A stretch of DNA of 51,453 nucleotides from Chitinophagaceae bacterium (GCA_947380605.1 CANCRO010000006.1:1-51453); one strand, 5' to 3'. Numbered from the stretch's first letter, positions 25,748 to 35,465 are shown. Numbers and translations are program-made. Notes: generated by a model from the letters alone, not told the origin.

Positions 25748-25783
25748 CTATTTAAATGAAATGAAAAATTGAAAATAAGTTTT

Positions 25784-26305
25784 TTAATCATCAATGTATA
25801 GTTTCAATGAATAGGAGAGGTCTATTTTTAATTGTTCTACCACATTAAAAATAATAGGACAAATTTCATAATACCGCATGGTACTAAATAATCTTCTTAT
25901 AAAATATGGTTTATGAAGGTGAGGAAATTCTCTACATTCGGTAAAACGATGTTCGTAAATTGAACAAGAAGTATTTTTTAAAAAATGGCATGGAATAGTA
26001 TTTAAGATCATTTGGCCTTGCTCACTTTGTTCAATAAATTGATCTTTTAGTTCGTTCTGCGTTAAATTGAAGTGATTCGCAAGTTGCTCCGTTTCCTCGC
26101 TGGTGATATGAATCATTAAAGATTTACAACAATTACCACATTTTGTACAATCAATCTGGGGTGTTATAAGCTCATTTAACTGCTGAGTTAATAAATCAAT
26201 TTTTTGTTCATTTTGTACTTTCAAAAAACTTTGAAAATGATCATTTTCAACTTCCTTTTCTTCTGCAATCTTTTTGATTTTAACTAAATCTGTAATAAGT
26301 GACAA
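25784..26305 (-). CDS. YkgJ-family cysteine-cluster protein, TTG start
   Basis: A 173-residue protein with the YkgJ-type zinc/iron-chelating cluster: CTKCGNCC (Cys53, 56, 59, 60) plus later Cys in IPCHFLKNTSCSIYEHRFTECREFP. These proteins are thought to bind Fe-S or zinc; the role is unknown. The start is TTG at 26303-26305: no Met codon precedes the cluster, and the N-terminal helix begins here (SLITDLVKIKKIAEEKE). It lies 91 bases upstream of the rhodanese-thioredoxin lipoprotein on the same strand. Together they form a thiol/metal-themed pair. Confidence 0.85.
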   Translation of the reverse strand: MSLITDLVKIKKIAEEKEVENDHFQSFLKVQNEQKIDLLTQQLNELITPQIDCTKCGNCCKSLMIHITSEETEQLANHFNLTQNELKDQFIEQSEQGQMILNTIPCHFLKNTSCSIYEHRFTECREFPHLHKPYFIRRLFSTMRYYEICPIIFNVVEQLKIDLSYSLKLYIDD

Positions 26306-26702
26306 TTCTAATATTTTTAGTATTGATAATTTGAAATAGCAAGATAAAGCTTCCCTTTAATAAATATCTTTTTTTTAAATATTTGAGCATTTACTTCTCA
26401 ACATTATATTGATAACAAGCTATTTATTGATAAGAATTATTTATATGTATTAAAAATAATTTTTATGTATAAATACAGTATTTGTTTATGCACAAGTGTT
26501 TATAACCCTTCTAAGCTTCGACTACTTGATTTGTTATATTTGCAATATGGATGAAATGCTAAATAAATTAGTATTTTTGAATTCAATAAAGGAACAATTA
26601 AAATGAATATAATCTTTTATTAAAAAGACCTACAATTCATGATTCCATCATAGGTCACATCGAGTTATAATTTAGATTGGTAAAGATTTATATCAAAGTA
26701 AA
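26306..26702. other. 397-base AT-rich divergent gap between the Cys-cluster gene and parE
   Basis: It holds a TATATTTG -7-like box at 26535-26542, followed four bases later by a 19-codon ORF (26547-26606, MDEMLNKLVFLNSIKEQLK). A DnaA-box-like TTATGCACA occurs near 26484, probably by chance. I see no other gene, tRNA or strong hairpin. The region probably contains the promoters of both flanking genes and a leader of parE. Confidence 0.5.
26535..26542 (+). promoter_or_regulatory. Possible -7 box upstream of the parE operon
   Basis: TATATTTG fits TAnnTTTG and would give a leader of roughly 150 bases before parE, or a near-leaderless transcript for the 19-codon ORF. No good -33 TTG is present at 17-23 bases upstream. 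Confidence 0.3.
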
Positions 26703-28604
26703 ATGACTGAAAAAGATAATAAAGCAGGCGAATACAACGAAGATTCGATAAGAAGTCTTGATTGGAAAGAGCATATTCGCCTTAGGCCAGGGATGTATAT
26801 TGGAAAATTAGGAGATGGAAGTAGTCCAGATGACGGGGTGTACGTATTAATTAAAGAGGTTATAGATAACTGTATTGATGAACATACGATGGGTCATGGT
26901 AGACATGTAGATGTTAATATTGATAGTAAAACTATAACCGTCAGAGATTATGGCAGAGGTATTCCATTAGGCAAAGTGGTAGATGTGGTAAGTAAAATCA
27001 ATACCGGGGCTAAGTATGATAGCAAAGCATTTCAAAAAAGTGTTGGATTGAATGGGGTAGGTACAAAGGCGGTAAATGCTTTGAGTGATTATTTTAAAGT
27101 GACTGCTTATAGAGAGGGAAAAGAGAAAACTGCGGAATTTCAGAAAGGAGTTCTATTGAAGGAGCATAAAGAAACCATAACAAAGGAAGAAAATGGAACT
27201 TTTGTATCATTTATCCCTGACGAATCCATTTTTAAAAATTTTCATTTTGTTCAAGAATACCTTGACAACCAATTTTGGAATTATTGCTACCTCAATGCAG
27301 GTTTAGTAATGAATCTAAATGGCAAACGTTTTGTTAGTAAAAATGGATTATTAGATCTACTGCAACGAAAAACCAATGAAGATGAAATTAGATATCCTAT
27401 CATTCACTTAAAAGGAGAAGATATAGAGATTGCTGTTACTCATGAAAGTGCTTATGGCGAAGAGTATTACAGTTTTGTTAATGGACAGTTTACAACTCAG
27501 GGGGGTACACATTTAGCAGCATTTAGGGAAGGCTATGTAAAAACAATCAGAGATTTTTTCAAAAAGGATTATGATGCTGCAGATATTCGAGGCAGTATCT
27601 GTGCTGCACTTAGTGTTAGAGTTCAGGAGCCTGTATTTGAAAGTCAGACCAAAACTAAATTAGGTTCTCAAAATGTTTATGATGGCGGTCCAAGTATGAA
27701 AAATTTTATTGGTGATTTTTTAGGCAAAGAGCTTAATAATTATCTACATAAAAATCCTGTCACTGCAGATGCCTTAAAAAAGCGTATTGAACAAAACGAA
27801 AGGGAAAGAAAAGAATTATCTGGCATTAGAAAATTAGCTAATGAAAGAGCTAAAAAAGCTAATCTTCATAATAAAAAACTAAGAGATTGTAAGTTTCATT
27901 ACAATGATGAAGCCACAGGGAAAGACAAAGAAAACGTTTTAGAAAAGCAAAAAGAAAGCACCATATTTATTACGGAAGGAGATAGTGCTAGTGGAAGTAT
28001 AACAAAGGCAAGAAATGTGAATACACAAGCAGTTTTTAGCTTACGTGGTAAACCACTTAATTGTTTTGGATTAACCAAAAAAGTAGTTTACGAAAACGAG
28101 GAATTCAATTTATTACAACATGCTTTGAATATTGAAGACGGTTATGATACACTTCGTTATAATAACATTGTATTTGCAACTGATGCGGATGTAGATGGAC
28201 TTCATATCCGCTTATTGCTTATGACCTTTTTCCTTCAATTTTTTCCTGACCTTGTAAAAAATGGTCACGTATATATTTTAGAAACTCCTTTATTTAGAGT
28301 AAGAAATAAGCAAGAAACTATTTACTGTTATGACCAAGTTGAAAAAGACAATGCGATAAAAAAATTAGGTGCTAAACCTGAAATCACTCGATTTAAAGGT
28401 TTAGGTGAAATTAGCCCAAGTGAGTTTGCCCGATTTATAGGAGAAGATATGAAATTACAACCTGTTATGATGTTGCCTGATACTCATATTCAACAGTTAC
28501 TGGAATATTATATGGGAAAGAACACTCCCAGTAGACAAGATTTTATTATTGACAATTTAAAAGTGGAATTGGATTTAGTAGAGGATGTCCCTTCAGCTAA
28601 ATAG
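26703..28604 (+). CDS. parE: DNA topoisomerase IV subunit B (type IIA ATPase subunit)
   Basis: ATPase/TOPRIM subunit for chromosome decatenation. The GHKL ATP pocket shows [12 protein letters not shown] and GRGIPLG, then [14 protein letters not shown]. The transducer domain follows. The TOPRIM domain shows [17 protein letters not shown] and [17 protein letters not shown] with the metal-binding acidic residues. The final [24 protein letters not shown] region resembles GyrB/ParE C-termini. At 633 residues without the GyrB insertion, and with parC downstream, it is ParE rather than GyrB. It heads a co-directional group (methyltransferase, DUF1835, VOC, parC). Confidence 0.93.
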   Translation: MTEKDNKAGEYNEDSIRSLDWKEHIRLRPGMYIGKLGDGSSPDDGVYVLIKEVIDNCIDEHTMGHGRHVDVNIDSKTITVRDYGRGIPLGKVVDVVSKINTGAKYDSKAFQKSVGLNGVGTKAVNALSDYFKVTAYREGKEKTAEFQKGVLLKEHKETITKEENGTFVSFIPDESIFKNFHFVQEYLDNQFWNYCYLNAGLVMNLNGKRFVSKNGLLDLLQRKTNEDEIRYPIIHLKGEDIEIAVTHESAYGEEYYSFVNGQFTTQGGTHLAAFREGYVKTIRDFFKKDYDAADIRGSICAALSVRVQEPVFESQTKTKLGSQNVYDGGPSMKNFIGDFLGKELNNYLHKNPVTADALKKRIEQNERERKELSGIRKLANERAKKANLHNKKLRDCKFHYNDEATGKDKENVLEKQKESTIFITEGDSASGSITKARNVNTQAVFSLRGKPLNCFGLTKKVVYENEEFNLLQHALNIEDGYDTLRYNNIVFATDADVDGLHIRLLLMTFFLQFFPDLVKNGHVYILETPLFRVRNKQETIYCYDQVEKDNAIKKLGAKPEITRFKGLGEISPSEFARFIGEDMKLQPVMMLPDTHIQQLLEYYMGKNTPSRQDFIIDNLKVELDLVEDVPSAK

Positions 28605-28628
28605 TGGTTTTATTTATTTAGAGAATTT

Positions 28629-29411
28629 ATGTACGACTTTCATACAGACGATAAAAAGTATTTTGAGATTCAACTTTCCAACGTGCGCAAATGGATTCTT
28701 CCATTTGTTCAAAATGTGAAAGTGATTGAGCCTGGAATACAATTATTAGAAATAGGCTGTGGTCAAGGTTCCTTGCTCAGGGCATTCAGTGAACAAGGTT
28801 GTAATTGTACCGGTGTAGAAATGTATCCCTATTGGTTAGAAAAAGCAAACGAATGGCTTCAACCAGAAATAGCAGCTGGTAAAGTAAGATTAATCAATAG
28901 CAATATTTATGATGTTGATGCAGAAAAAGATCTAACTACTAAGTTCGATATTATTGTGTTAAAAGATGTGATTGAACATATTCATGATCAAGAAAGGTTA
29001 ATTAGTTGGATGAAGAATTTCTTAAGACCTAATGGGATTATTTTATTTGCTTTTCCCCCATGGCAAATGCCCTTTGGAGGTCACCAACAAATGTTGAAGG
29101 GCTGGCTAGGTAAAGCTCCCTATTGGCACTTACTACCCATGTCAATGTTTAAATTATTATTGAAAATAAATAAACAATATTCAGAGGATTTAGTTGAAAT
29201 TAAGGAAACTGGAATTTCGATTGAACGATTTGAAAGAATAATAAGAAAAACTGGCTATCGAATTGTATTACAAAAGCATTGGTTAGTCAATCCTGTATAT
29301 GAATATAAATTTGGATGGAAACCAAGAAAGCAATTGAATTGGATTAAATCGATTCCTTTTATTAGAAATTTTTTCACCTCAGCAGTTTATTATATTGTTT
29401 CGCCTAAATAA
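28629..29411 (+). CDS. Class I SAM-dependent methyltransferase
   Basis: A 260-residue methyltransferase with motif I LLEIGCGQGSLLRAF (SAM-binding glycines), an acidic motif II at GVEM, motif III-like FDIIVLKDVIEHIHDQE and a later segment LRPNGIILFAFPPW. These match the UbiE/Methyltransf_11-type fold. The C-terminal half, with aromatic and basic residues (YEYKFGWKPRKQLNWIKS), could contact a lipid or polyprenyl substrate. It lies 24 bases after parE, with 15 bases to the next gene, inside the parE-parC interval. The substrate cannot be given; the gene order does not show a link to topoisomerase. Confidence 0.85.
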   Translation: MYDFHTDDKKYFEIQLSNVRKWILPFVQNVKVIEPGIQLLEIGCGQGSLLRAFSEQGCNCTGVEMYPYWLEKANEWLQPEIAAGKVRLINSNIYDVDAEKDLTTKFDIIVLKDVIEHIHDQERLISWMKNFLRPNGIILFAFPPWQMPFGGHQQMLKGWLGKAPYWHLLPMSMFKLLLKINKQYSEDLVEIKETGISIERFERIIRKTGYRIVLQKHWLVNPVYEYKFGWKPRKQLNWIKSIPFIRNFFTSAVYYIVSPK

Positions 29412-29426
29412 AATAATCAAAAATAA

Positions 29427-30233
29427 ATGATACACCTAGTTTTTAATGAATCTGATATAAATGTTTTGCAACAAGCCATTGAATTAGATGAAAGCCTAAA
29501 AGGAGAAATTGTTTGCATTAAAGATGATTATGCAGTGGGACCTTTACATAATATTTACCTAGGCGAGGGTATGAAAACTCGGAATAATTGGTGGAATGAA
29601 GTTTTATCTGGTGGTGACTATGAGTCTACAATCAATGAAACTGAATCTGACGATTATCAAACGGCAGCTCAATTAGTAGGTACCATGCGTAGAGATCCAG
29701 AGGAAGTAATTTGGATATGGGCGGCACAAAATAAGCATGATGTAAGTGGTTATTATTGGTTACTCAATTATATGAAAGAATTTCAGGGTAGAGTGTATAT
29801 TCTTTATTTAAATAACTTACCATTCATAAATGAAAAAGGAAATATATTTTATCCTAACTGGATATTTGAAATTCCTGCAAAGGAGTTTTTAAAAGCTAAG
29901 AAATTAGCTAGAGAAATTACACCCAGTGAATTTGAAGTAGATCCGGATGAATGGACAAAATTATGTGAAGAAAATAAAGGGGTACGATTACTAGAAGGAG
30001 GGAAAAAACTGATTCAGCAAGACTATGATTTTTATGATGCTGAACTTATAAAATACATTACATCGGATTGGCAAAAAGCTACCAAGATTATTCACCAATT
30101 TATAAGTAAGGCTAAGAATACCACTGGAGATGCCTATTTACTTTGGCGCCTTAAAGTGATGGTAGCTCAGAATAGGATCGATGTACAAGGTAAGGTGGCT
30201 AATATGAAAGATTTTGAATTAAAAACAAAATAA
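29427..30233 (+). CDS. DUF1835/DUF3658 domain protein
   Basis: A 268-residue protein. The N-terminal part (about 1-125) matches DUF1835 (MIHLVFNESDINVLQQAIEL, KDDYAVGPL, EVIWIWAAQNKHDVSGYYW). The C-terminal part (about 195-260) matches DUF3658 (YDFYDAELIKYITSDWQKAT, GDAYLLWRLKVMVAQ). Both names are recalled from family patterns. The function is unknown. The fused two-domain architecture is the usual one. It lies 15 bases after the methyltransferase and 8 bases before the VOC gene, so it is almost certainly cotranscribed. The soluble acidic sequence has no signal peptide. Confidence 0.8.
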   Translation: MIHLVFNESDINVLQQAIELDESLKGEIVCIKDDYAVGPLHNIYLGEGMKTRNNWWNEVLSGGDYESTINETESDDYQTAAQLVGTMRRDPEEVIWIWAAQNKHDVSGYYWLLNYMKEFQGRVYILYLNNLPFINEKGNIFYPNWIFEIPAKEFLKAKKLAREITPSEFEVDPDEWTKLCEENKGVRLLEGGKKLIQQDYDFYDAELIKYITSDWQKATKIIHQFISKAKNTTGDAYLLWRLKVMVAQNRIDVQGKVANMKDFELKTK

Positions 30234-30241
30234 TTGCTGCT

Positions 30242-30628
30242 ATGGATATCACTGCAATTCATCATGTAGCCATTCTTACCGATGATTATGAGAAAAGTAA
30301 ATTGTTTTATACTGAAGTATTAGGATTTAAAGTGATCAAAGAGACTTTCCGAAATGAAAGAAATTCTTTCAAGTTAGATCTATCGATTAATGGAGTTTAT
30401 CAAATTGAACTTTTTTCTTTTCCGGAGAGTAAGCCAAGAGCCTCTTTTCCGGAACAAAGAGGTTTAAGACATTTAGCTTTTGGTGTAACCAATATTGAAA
30501 TAGCAAGAGAAGAATTACAATTGAAATCAATCGATGTAGAAGCAATTAGAATCGATGAGATTACCAATAAGAAATTTTGTTTTTTTAAAGATCCAAATGA
30601 TCAACCTTTAGAGCTTTATGAAATTTAA
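30242..30628 (+). CDS. VOC-family (glyoxalase/bleomycin-resistance fold) protein
   Basis: A 128-residue two-module VOC protein similar to the YaeR/SMU1112c type. Metal-binding positions are visible as His8 in ITAIHHVAIL, Glu in VYQIELFSFPE, His in GLRHLAFGV and Glu in DQPLELYEI. The fold binds a divalent metal and can support lactoylglutathione lyase, dioxygenase or resistance functions. The full zinc/nickel set suggests an active enzyme, but the reaction is not clear. It is the last gene before parC, 8 bases after the DUF1835 gene. Confidence 0.85.
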   Translation: MDITAIHHVAILTDDYEKSKLFYTEVLGFKVIKETFRNERNSFKLDLSINGVYQIELFSFPESKPRASFPEQRGLRHLAFGVTNIEIAREELQLKSIDVEAIRIDEITNKKFCFFKDPNDQPLELYEI

Positions 30629-30721
30629 AAACGAAAAAGGATTTGTAAGAAGATAGCTACAAATAAAGTTTACAATAAAATAGTTACTACCGATTCTTAG
30701 TTAAAATGAGTGAAATCAATT

Positions 30722-33238
30722 ATGGCAACAAGTAAAAATAAAGAAGATTATATTCACACTGATAGTGGCATAGGTGGTCAATACAAGACATGGTTTTTGG
30801 ATTATGCCAGTTATGTTATTTTGGAAAGGGCAGTTCCAGCATTAGAAGATGGATTAAAGCCTGTGCAGCGTAGAATTCTTCATGCCATGAAAGAAATGGA
30901 TGACGGACGATTCAATAAAGTTGCCAATATCATCGGACAGTCTATGCAATATCATCCTCATGGAGATGCAAGTATTGGTGACGCATTAGTTAATCTTGGT
31001 CAAAAAGATTTGTTGATTGAAACACAAGGTAACTGGGGAGACGTAAGAACCGGAGACGATGCGGCAGCCCCAAGGTATATCGAAGCTAGACTTAGCAAAT
31101 TTGCATTAGAAGTAGCCTTTAATTCAAAAACAACTGATTGGACAGTAAGTTATGATGGTCGTAAAAACGAACCCGTCACTTTACCAATGAAATTTCCTTT
31201 ACTGCTAGCACAAGGAGCAGAAGGCATTGCAGTGGGATTAGCCACAAAAATATTACCTCATAATTTTTGTGAATTAATTGAAGCTTCCATTAAAATTTTA
31301 AAGGGTAAAAAATTTGAATTGCTACCTGATTTTTTGACAGGTGGCACTATGGATGCTACCAATTATAATGATGGTAAAAGAGGGGGTAAAATAAGAGTAA
31401 GGGCAATAATTGAAGAGGTTGATAAGAAAACATTGGTTATAAAAAGTGTGCCTTTTGGTGTTACTACCACTCAATTGATGGAGAGTATCGTAAAGGCAAA
31501 TGATCAGGGTAAAATAAAAATTAAAAAGGTACTCGACCATACTGCATCAGCAGTTGAGATTATCATAGAATTGGCTGTTGGTATTTCTCCTGATATAACC
31601 ATTGATGCGTTATATGCTTTTACTGATTGTGAAATCAGTATTTCTCCTAATGCCTGTGTTATTGTAAATGACAAGCCTCAATTTTTAGGAGTTCAAGATT
31701 TATTAAGAACCGCGACAGAAAATACAAAAGAATTACTGAGGAGAGAGTTAGAGATTAAATTAGGTGAACTTCAAGAAAAATGGCATTACACCTCACTAGA
31801 AAAAATATTTTTTGAGGAACAGATATATAAAGAATTAGAAAAAAAGCATGAGTCCTGGGATACAGTGTTATTGGCTATTGACAAAGCCTTTACCCCTTTC
31901 AAAAAACAATTACGCAGAGATATCACTAGAGAAGATATTGTTAAACTTACAGAAAAACCTGTTAGAAGAATTTATCGCTTAGATATAGATGAATTAAATG
32001 AACAAATTAAAGGATTAGAAGCTGATATCAAGCAAGTAAAACATGATCTTGAGCATTTAACAGAATTTGCGGTTGCTTACTATGAGAATTTATTGAAAAA
32101 ATATGGTAAAGGAAGAGAAAGAAAAACTGAGATTAAATTATTTGATACTATCCAAGCAAAATCAGTCGCTATAGCCAATATAAAAGTTTATGCAAATTTT
32201 GCTGATGGATTCATTGGTACAGGTCTGAAAAAAGATGAACTTATTGCGGAAGTATCTGACTTAGATGACATCATTGCGTTTACCAAGGAAGGTATAATGA
32301 AGGTGATTAGAGTTTCAGAAAAAGCATTTATTGGAAAAGACATCTTACATGTAGCCGTTTTTCAAAAGAATGATGAACGTACTACGTATAATATGATTTA
32401 TGTAGATGGTAAGACTGGTGTAAGTTTTGCAAAGCGTTTCAATGTAACTGGTATTACTAGAGATAAAGAATATGATCTTACGAAAGGATCTGAAAAAAGT
32501 AAGGTTCACTATTTTTCTGCCAATGCCAATGGGGAAGCTGAAATTGTAAAGATTATACTTAGTCCAAATTGTAGTGCAAAGAAAAAGGAGCTTGAGTTTT
32601 ACTTTGAAGAGTTAGAAATAAAAAATAGAGGTAGTATTGGTAACCAGGTTACTAAATATCCCATTAAGTCGGTTAAATTTAAAGATGCTGGGAAATCTAC
32701 TTTAGATGCTAAAAAATTATGGTTTGACAATAAATTTGGTCGATTAAATTCTGAGGAAAAAGGTGATTACTTAGGAAAATTTGATGCTGAAGATAGATTG
32801 TTAGTAGTATATAATGATGGTAACTATGAAATTACTGATCAAGAACTTACTCAGCGTTTTGATGTTGAGAAAGTGATACTCATTGAAAAATTTAGACCCG
32901 AAAAGGTAATAACAGCAGTTTATCTTGATAATGAAAAATTGCAATTCAATATTAAAAGATTCAATATTGAAACAACCACTTTACATACTAAATTCTTTTT
33001 TATTAAGGAAGGAAAAGATAATCGTTTAGAAATGGTTACCACCGACCTTGATCCTTTATTGATAGTAAATACTGGCCGTGGCCAACTAGTAAGATCTGCC
33101 AAATTTAAAGTGAAAAATATGGTCGAAATAATGGGATGGAAGGCAGTAGGAGCAAAGCTTACAGACTTTTCAAAAAGTGTGGAGATGGAATGGGAGAAAA
33201 AAGAAGAAACGGATAGTCCACAAACCGAATTGTTCTAA
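30722..33238 (+). CDS. parC: DNA topoisomerase IV subunit A (type IIA cleavage subunit)
   Basis: DNA breakage-reunion subunit, partner of ParE. Motifs are GLKPVQRRILHAM, the quinolone-region QYHPHGDASIGDAL (Gln76-Leu89) and the catalytic Tyr119 in AAPRYIEARL. A coiled-coil gate region is near 420-470 (ELNEQIKGLEADIKQVKHDL), and a variable C-terminal pinwheel-like domain ends in acidic/Gln residues. 838 residues is usual for ParC. The frame is open from a GTG at 30710, but the ATG at 30722 (MATSKNKEDYIHT) gives a normal N-terminus. The overlapping ATG at 30706 belongs to another frame and yields only nine codons. Confidence 0.92.
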   Translation: MATSKNKEDYIHTDSGIGGQYKTWFLDYASYVILERAVPALEDGLKPVQRRILHAMKEMDDGRFNKVANIIGQSMQYHPHGDASIGDALVNLGQKDLLIETQGNWGDVRTGDDAAAPRYIEARLSKFALEVAFNSKTTDWTVSYDGRKNEPVTLPMKFPLLLAQGAEGIAVGLATKILPHNFCELIEASIKILKGKKFELLPDFLTGGTMDATNYNDGKRGGKIRVRAIIEEVDKKTLVIKSVPFGVTTTQLMESIVKANDQGKIKIKKVLDHTASAVEIIIELAVGISPDITIDALYAFTDCEISISPNACVIVNDKPQFLGVQDLLRTATENTKELLRRELEIKLGELQEKWHYTSLEKIFFEEQIYKELEKKHESWDTVLLAIDKAFTPFKKQLRRDITREDIVKLTEKPVRRIYRLDIDELNEQIKGLEADIKQVKHDLEHLTEFAVAYYENLLKKYGKGRERKTEIKLFDTIQAKSVAIANIKVYANFADGFIGTGLKKDELIAEVSDLDDIIAFTKEGIMKVIRVSEKAFIGKDILHVAVFQKNDERTTYNMIYVDGKTGVSFAKRFNVTGITRDKEYDLTKGSEKSKVHYFSANANGEAEIVKIILSPNCSAKKKELEFYFEELEIKNRGSIGNQVTKYPIKSVKFKDAGKSTLDAKKLWFDNKFGRLNSEEKGDYLGKFDAEDRLLVVYNDGNYEITDQELTQRFDVEKVILIEKFRPEKVITAVYLDNEKLQFNIKRFNIETTTLHTKFFFIKEGKDNRLEMVTTDLDPLLIVNTGRGQLVRSAKFKVKNMVEIMGWKAVGAKLTDFSKSVEMEWEKKEETDSPQTELF

Positions 33239-33293
33239 TCTAACTGTAGTAAAATATTCAATTAAGGTTTTAATCATTCAGGTAAAGTAGTAT

Positions 33294-34265
33294 CTAAAAT
33301 TTAGATTTTACTAGGTAATCGATGATTTTATTACCATGATCCCGAGAATTTTCTATAAAAAGACTATGGGTATCCATACCTCCACAAATAACGCCAGCTA
33401 AGAAAATACCTTTTACATTCGTTTCATGAGTATTTTCATTGTACTCAGGTTTTTTAATTTCATCTTCAGATAATTTAATACCAATTTTTTGTAAAAATGA
33501 AAGATCAGGTTGGTATCCAGTCATAGCAATCACCCAATCATTTTCAATGGTAAGTAAGCCATCGGCAGTAATTAAATCGACTTCTTTTTCACGAATTGCA
33601 GAAATCGTAGAATTATAATAAACTTTTATTGTACCTTCTTCAATTCGATTAATGATATCAGGCCTAACCCAATACTTTACTCTTTCTCCAACTTGTTCAT
33701 CTCTAATTACCATAGTTACTTTAGCACCTTTTCTATACGTTTCCAATGCTGCATCTACTGCAGAATTATTAGCACCCACTACCAGTACTTTTTGAAAAGC
33801 ATAAACATGGGGATCATTATAATAATGTGTTACATTAGGTAGATTTTCACCTGGCACATTCAACATAAAGGGACGACCATAAAAACCTGTAGCTATGATT
33901 ACATTAAAAGAAAAGTAATGATTTTTAGAAGTGATGATCTCAAATACATCTTCTTTCCTTTTGATATCTACAACCTCCTCATACAAGTTAATGGATAATG
34001 ATGCTGAAACAGCTACTCGTCTATAATATTCCAAAGATTCATTACGAGTCGGTTTACTATTATTACTAACAAAGGGTACACCTCCAATTTCAAGTTTATC
34101 TGAAGTTGAAAAAAACGTCATATTAACGGGGTAGTGGTAGAGAGAATCAACAAGAGAACCTTTCTCAATGATTAAAAACCGTAAACCTTTTTGCTGAGCC
34201 GCCAATCCACAGGATAAACCAATGGGACCTCCACCAATAATAAGTACGTCTAGCAAGTTTTCCAT
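33294..34265 (-). CDS. YpdA-family FAD-dependent reductase (putative bacillithiol disulfide reductase)
   Basis: A 323-residue thioredoxin-reductase-like flavoenzyme. FAD motif IIGGGPIGLSCGLA (Gly11-Leu17) at the N-terminus, NAD(P)H motif VVGANNSAVDAALE in the centre and TGYQPDLSFL near the end. It lacks the CxxC redox pair of TrxB, as YpdA (Bdr) does. YpdA in Firmicutes reduces bacillithiol disulfide; Bacteroidota are reported to make bacillithiol, but no bsh gene is visible here. It lies eight bases after the stop of mqnE on the same strand, so the two are likely an operon. Thioredoxin trxA is nearby but in a separate unit. Confidence 0.85.
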   Translation of the reverse strand: MENLLDVLIIGGGPIGLSCGLAAQQKGLRFLIIEKGSLVDSLYHYPVNMTFFSTSDKLEIGGVPFVSNNSKPTRNESLEYYRRVAVSASLSINLYEEVVDIKRKEDVFEIITSKNHYFSFNVIIATGFYGRPFMLNVPGENLPNVTHYYNDPHVYAFQKVLVVGANNSAVDAALETYRKGAKVTMVIRDEQVGERVKYWVRPDIINRIEEGTIKVYYNSTISAIREKEVDLITADGLLTIENDWVIAMTGYQPDLSFLQKIGIKLSEDEIKKPEYNENTHETNVKGIFLAGVICGGMDTHSLFIENSRDHGNKIIDYLVKSKF

Positions 34266-34273
34266 CGTAAAAT

Positions 34274-35443
34274 TTAATTCAATTTATCTTCTGCTGGAAG
34301 GTTAGAAAAGTCAATAGTACTATAATCGGTTACTACGTTATACAAAGTGTCACGTTCTATCGGTTTTCTTCTTACTTGTTTAATCAGCGTTACTAATTCC
34401 TCTGTACTCATTGCTGGATTTTGTTCTTCACTTCCTGCCATACTATAAATTTTGGTAGAATCATCTATTGTTCCATCAATATCATTTACGCCAAATGATA
34501 AACTAAGTTGAGCATTTTCTCGACCCAACATTGGCCAATAGGCTTTTAAATGAGGGAAATTATCTAAGTATATTCTAGCAATCGCATAAAGGCGCATGTC
34601 TTCTGTAACGGTAGATTCTGGAACATTACTCATTTCGTTATCATGATTTCGAAACTTTAATGGTATAAAAGTATTGAAGCCACCAGTTTTATCTTGTAAA
34701 TTTCTTAACCTACTCATGTGATCAATACGGTGTTCATATCTCTCTATATTTCCATACAACATTGTTGCGTTGGTATGCATACCTAAATTATGAGCAATTT
34801 CATGGATTCTTAACCATCCAATGGCATCTACCTTATCAGGTGCTATTTGTTCTCGTATTTCTGGAGCAAAAATTTCAGCACCGCCACCTGGTAAACTATC
34901 TAATCCAGCTTCATGCAGTTTAGCCATTCCTTGCTCCGCGGTAAGTTTAGCCTTACGAAACATATAATCTAATTCAACCGCTGTAAAAGCTTTTACATGA
35001 AGAGAAGGACGGTGAGCCTTTATTTTTTGCATAAGCTCAATAAAATAATCCATATTCATTTTTGGATGAACACCTCCTACAATATGAACTTCAGTGATCG
35101 GTTTACCATCATAAGATTTAACAATGTCGAGCATTTGGTCAATACTTAATTCCCAACCTTCTTCTTTATTGGCATAAAGTTTAGAATAAGAGCAAAATTT
35201 GCAGCTGAATACACAGACATTGGTAGGTTCAATATGAAAATTTCGATTAAAATAAGTAGTATCACCATGTTTCCATTCCCTAATATAATTAGCTAAAAAC
35301 CCAACAAAAGAAAGACTTGCTTTTTCAAACAATTGCAAACCTTCTTGATCGGTAATTCTTTGTTGTAGTTTTACCTTTTCAGCTATATTTTTAAGGTCAA
35401 TATCAGCGGTATGATTGATTAAAGTATCGATAGAATGAGTCAT
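34274..35443 (-). CDS. mqnE: Aminofutalosine synthase (radical SAM, menaquinone futalosine pathway)
   Basis: Radical SAM enzyme that joins 3-[(1-carboxyvinyl)oxy]benzoate to SAM-derived adenosine to give 6-amino-6-deoxyfutalosine, the second step of the futalosine route to menaquinone. The [4Fe-4S] cluster motif CVFSCKFC has Cys77, Cys81 and Cys84, followed by SYSKLY. Other conserved blocks are HIVGGVHPKM, DSLPGGGAEIF, HTNATMLYG and LSLSFGVNDIDGTIDD. The length (389) and these blocks fit MqnE rather than MqnC or CofH. Followed directly by the YpdA-like gene; the other mqn genes are not in the window. Confidence 0.93.
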   Translation of the reverse strand: MTHSIDTLINHTADIDLKNIAEKVKLQQRITDQEGLQLFEKASLSFVGFLANYIREWKHGDTTYFNRNFHIEPTNVCVFSCKFCSYSKLYANKEEGWELSIDQMLDIVKSYDGKPITEVHIVGGVHPKMNMDYFIELMQKIKAHRPSLHVKAFTAVELDYMFRKAKLTAEQGMAKLHEAGLDSLPGGGAEIFAPEIREQIAPDKVDAIGWLRIHEIAHNLGMHTNATMLYGNIERYEHRIDHMSRLRNLQDKTGGFNTFIPLKFRNHDNEMSNVPESTVTEDMRLYAIARIYLDNFPHLKAYWPMLGRENAQLSLSFGVNDIDGTIDDSTKIYSMAGSEEQNPAMSTEELVTLIKQVRRKPIERDTLYNVVTDYSTIDFSNLPAEDKLN

Positions 35444-35457
35444 TCAAATTATTTGTG

Positions 35458-35465
35458 CAAAGTTA
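35458..35465 (-). promoter_or_regulatory. Possible -7 box (TAACTTTG) for mqnE
   Basis: On the minus strand TAACTTTG matches TAnnTTTG and ends 14 bases before the mqnE ATG, giving a leader of only a few bases. No -33 TTG is at normal distance. Confidence 0.35.

Noticed and set aside
30706-30735. ATG at 30706 as parC start
   Set aside because: It is out of frame with parC and ends after nine codons.
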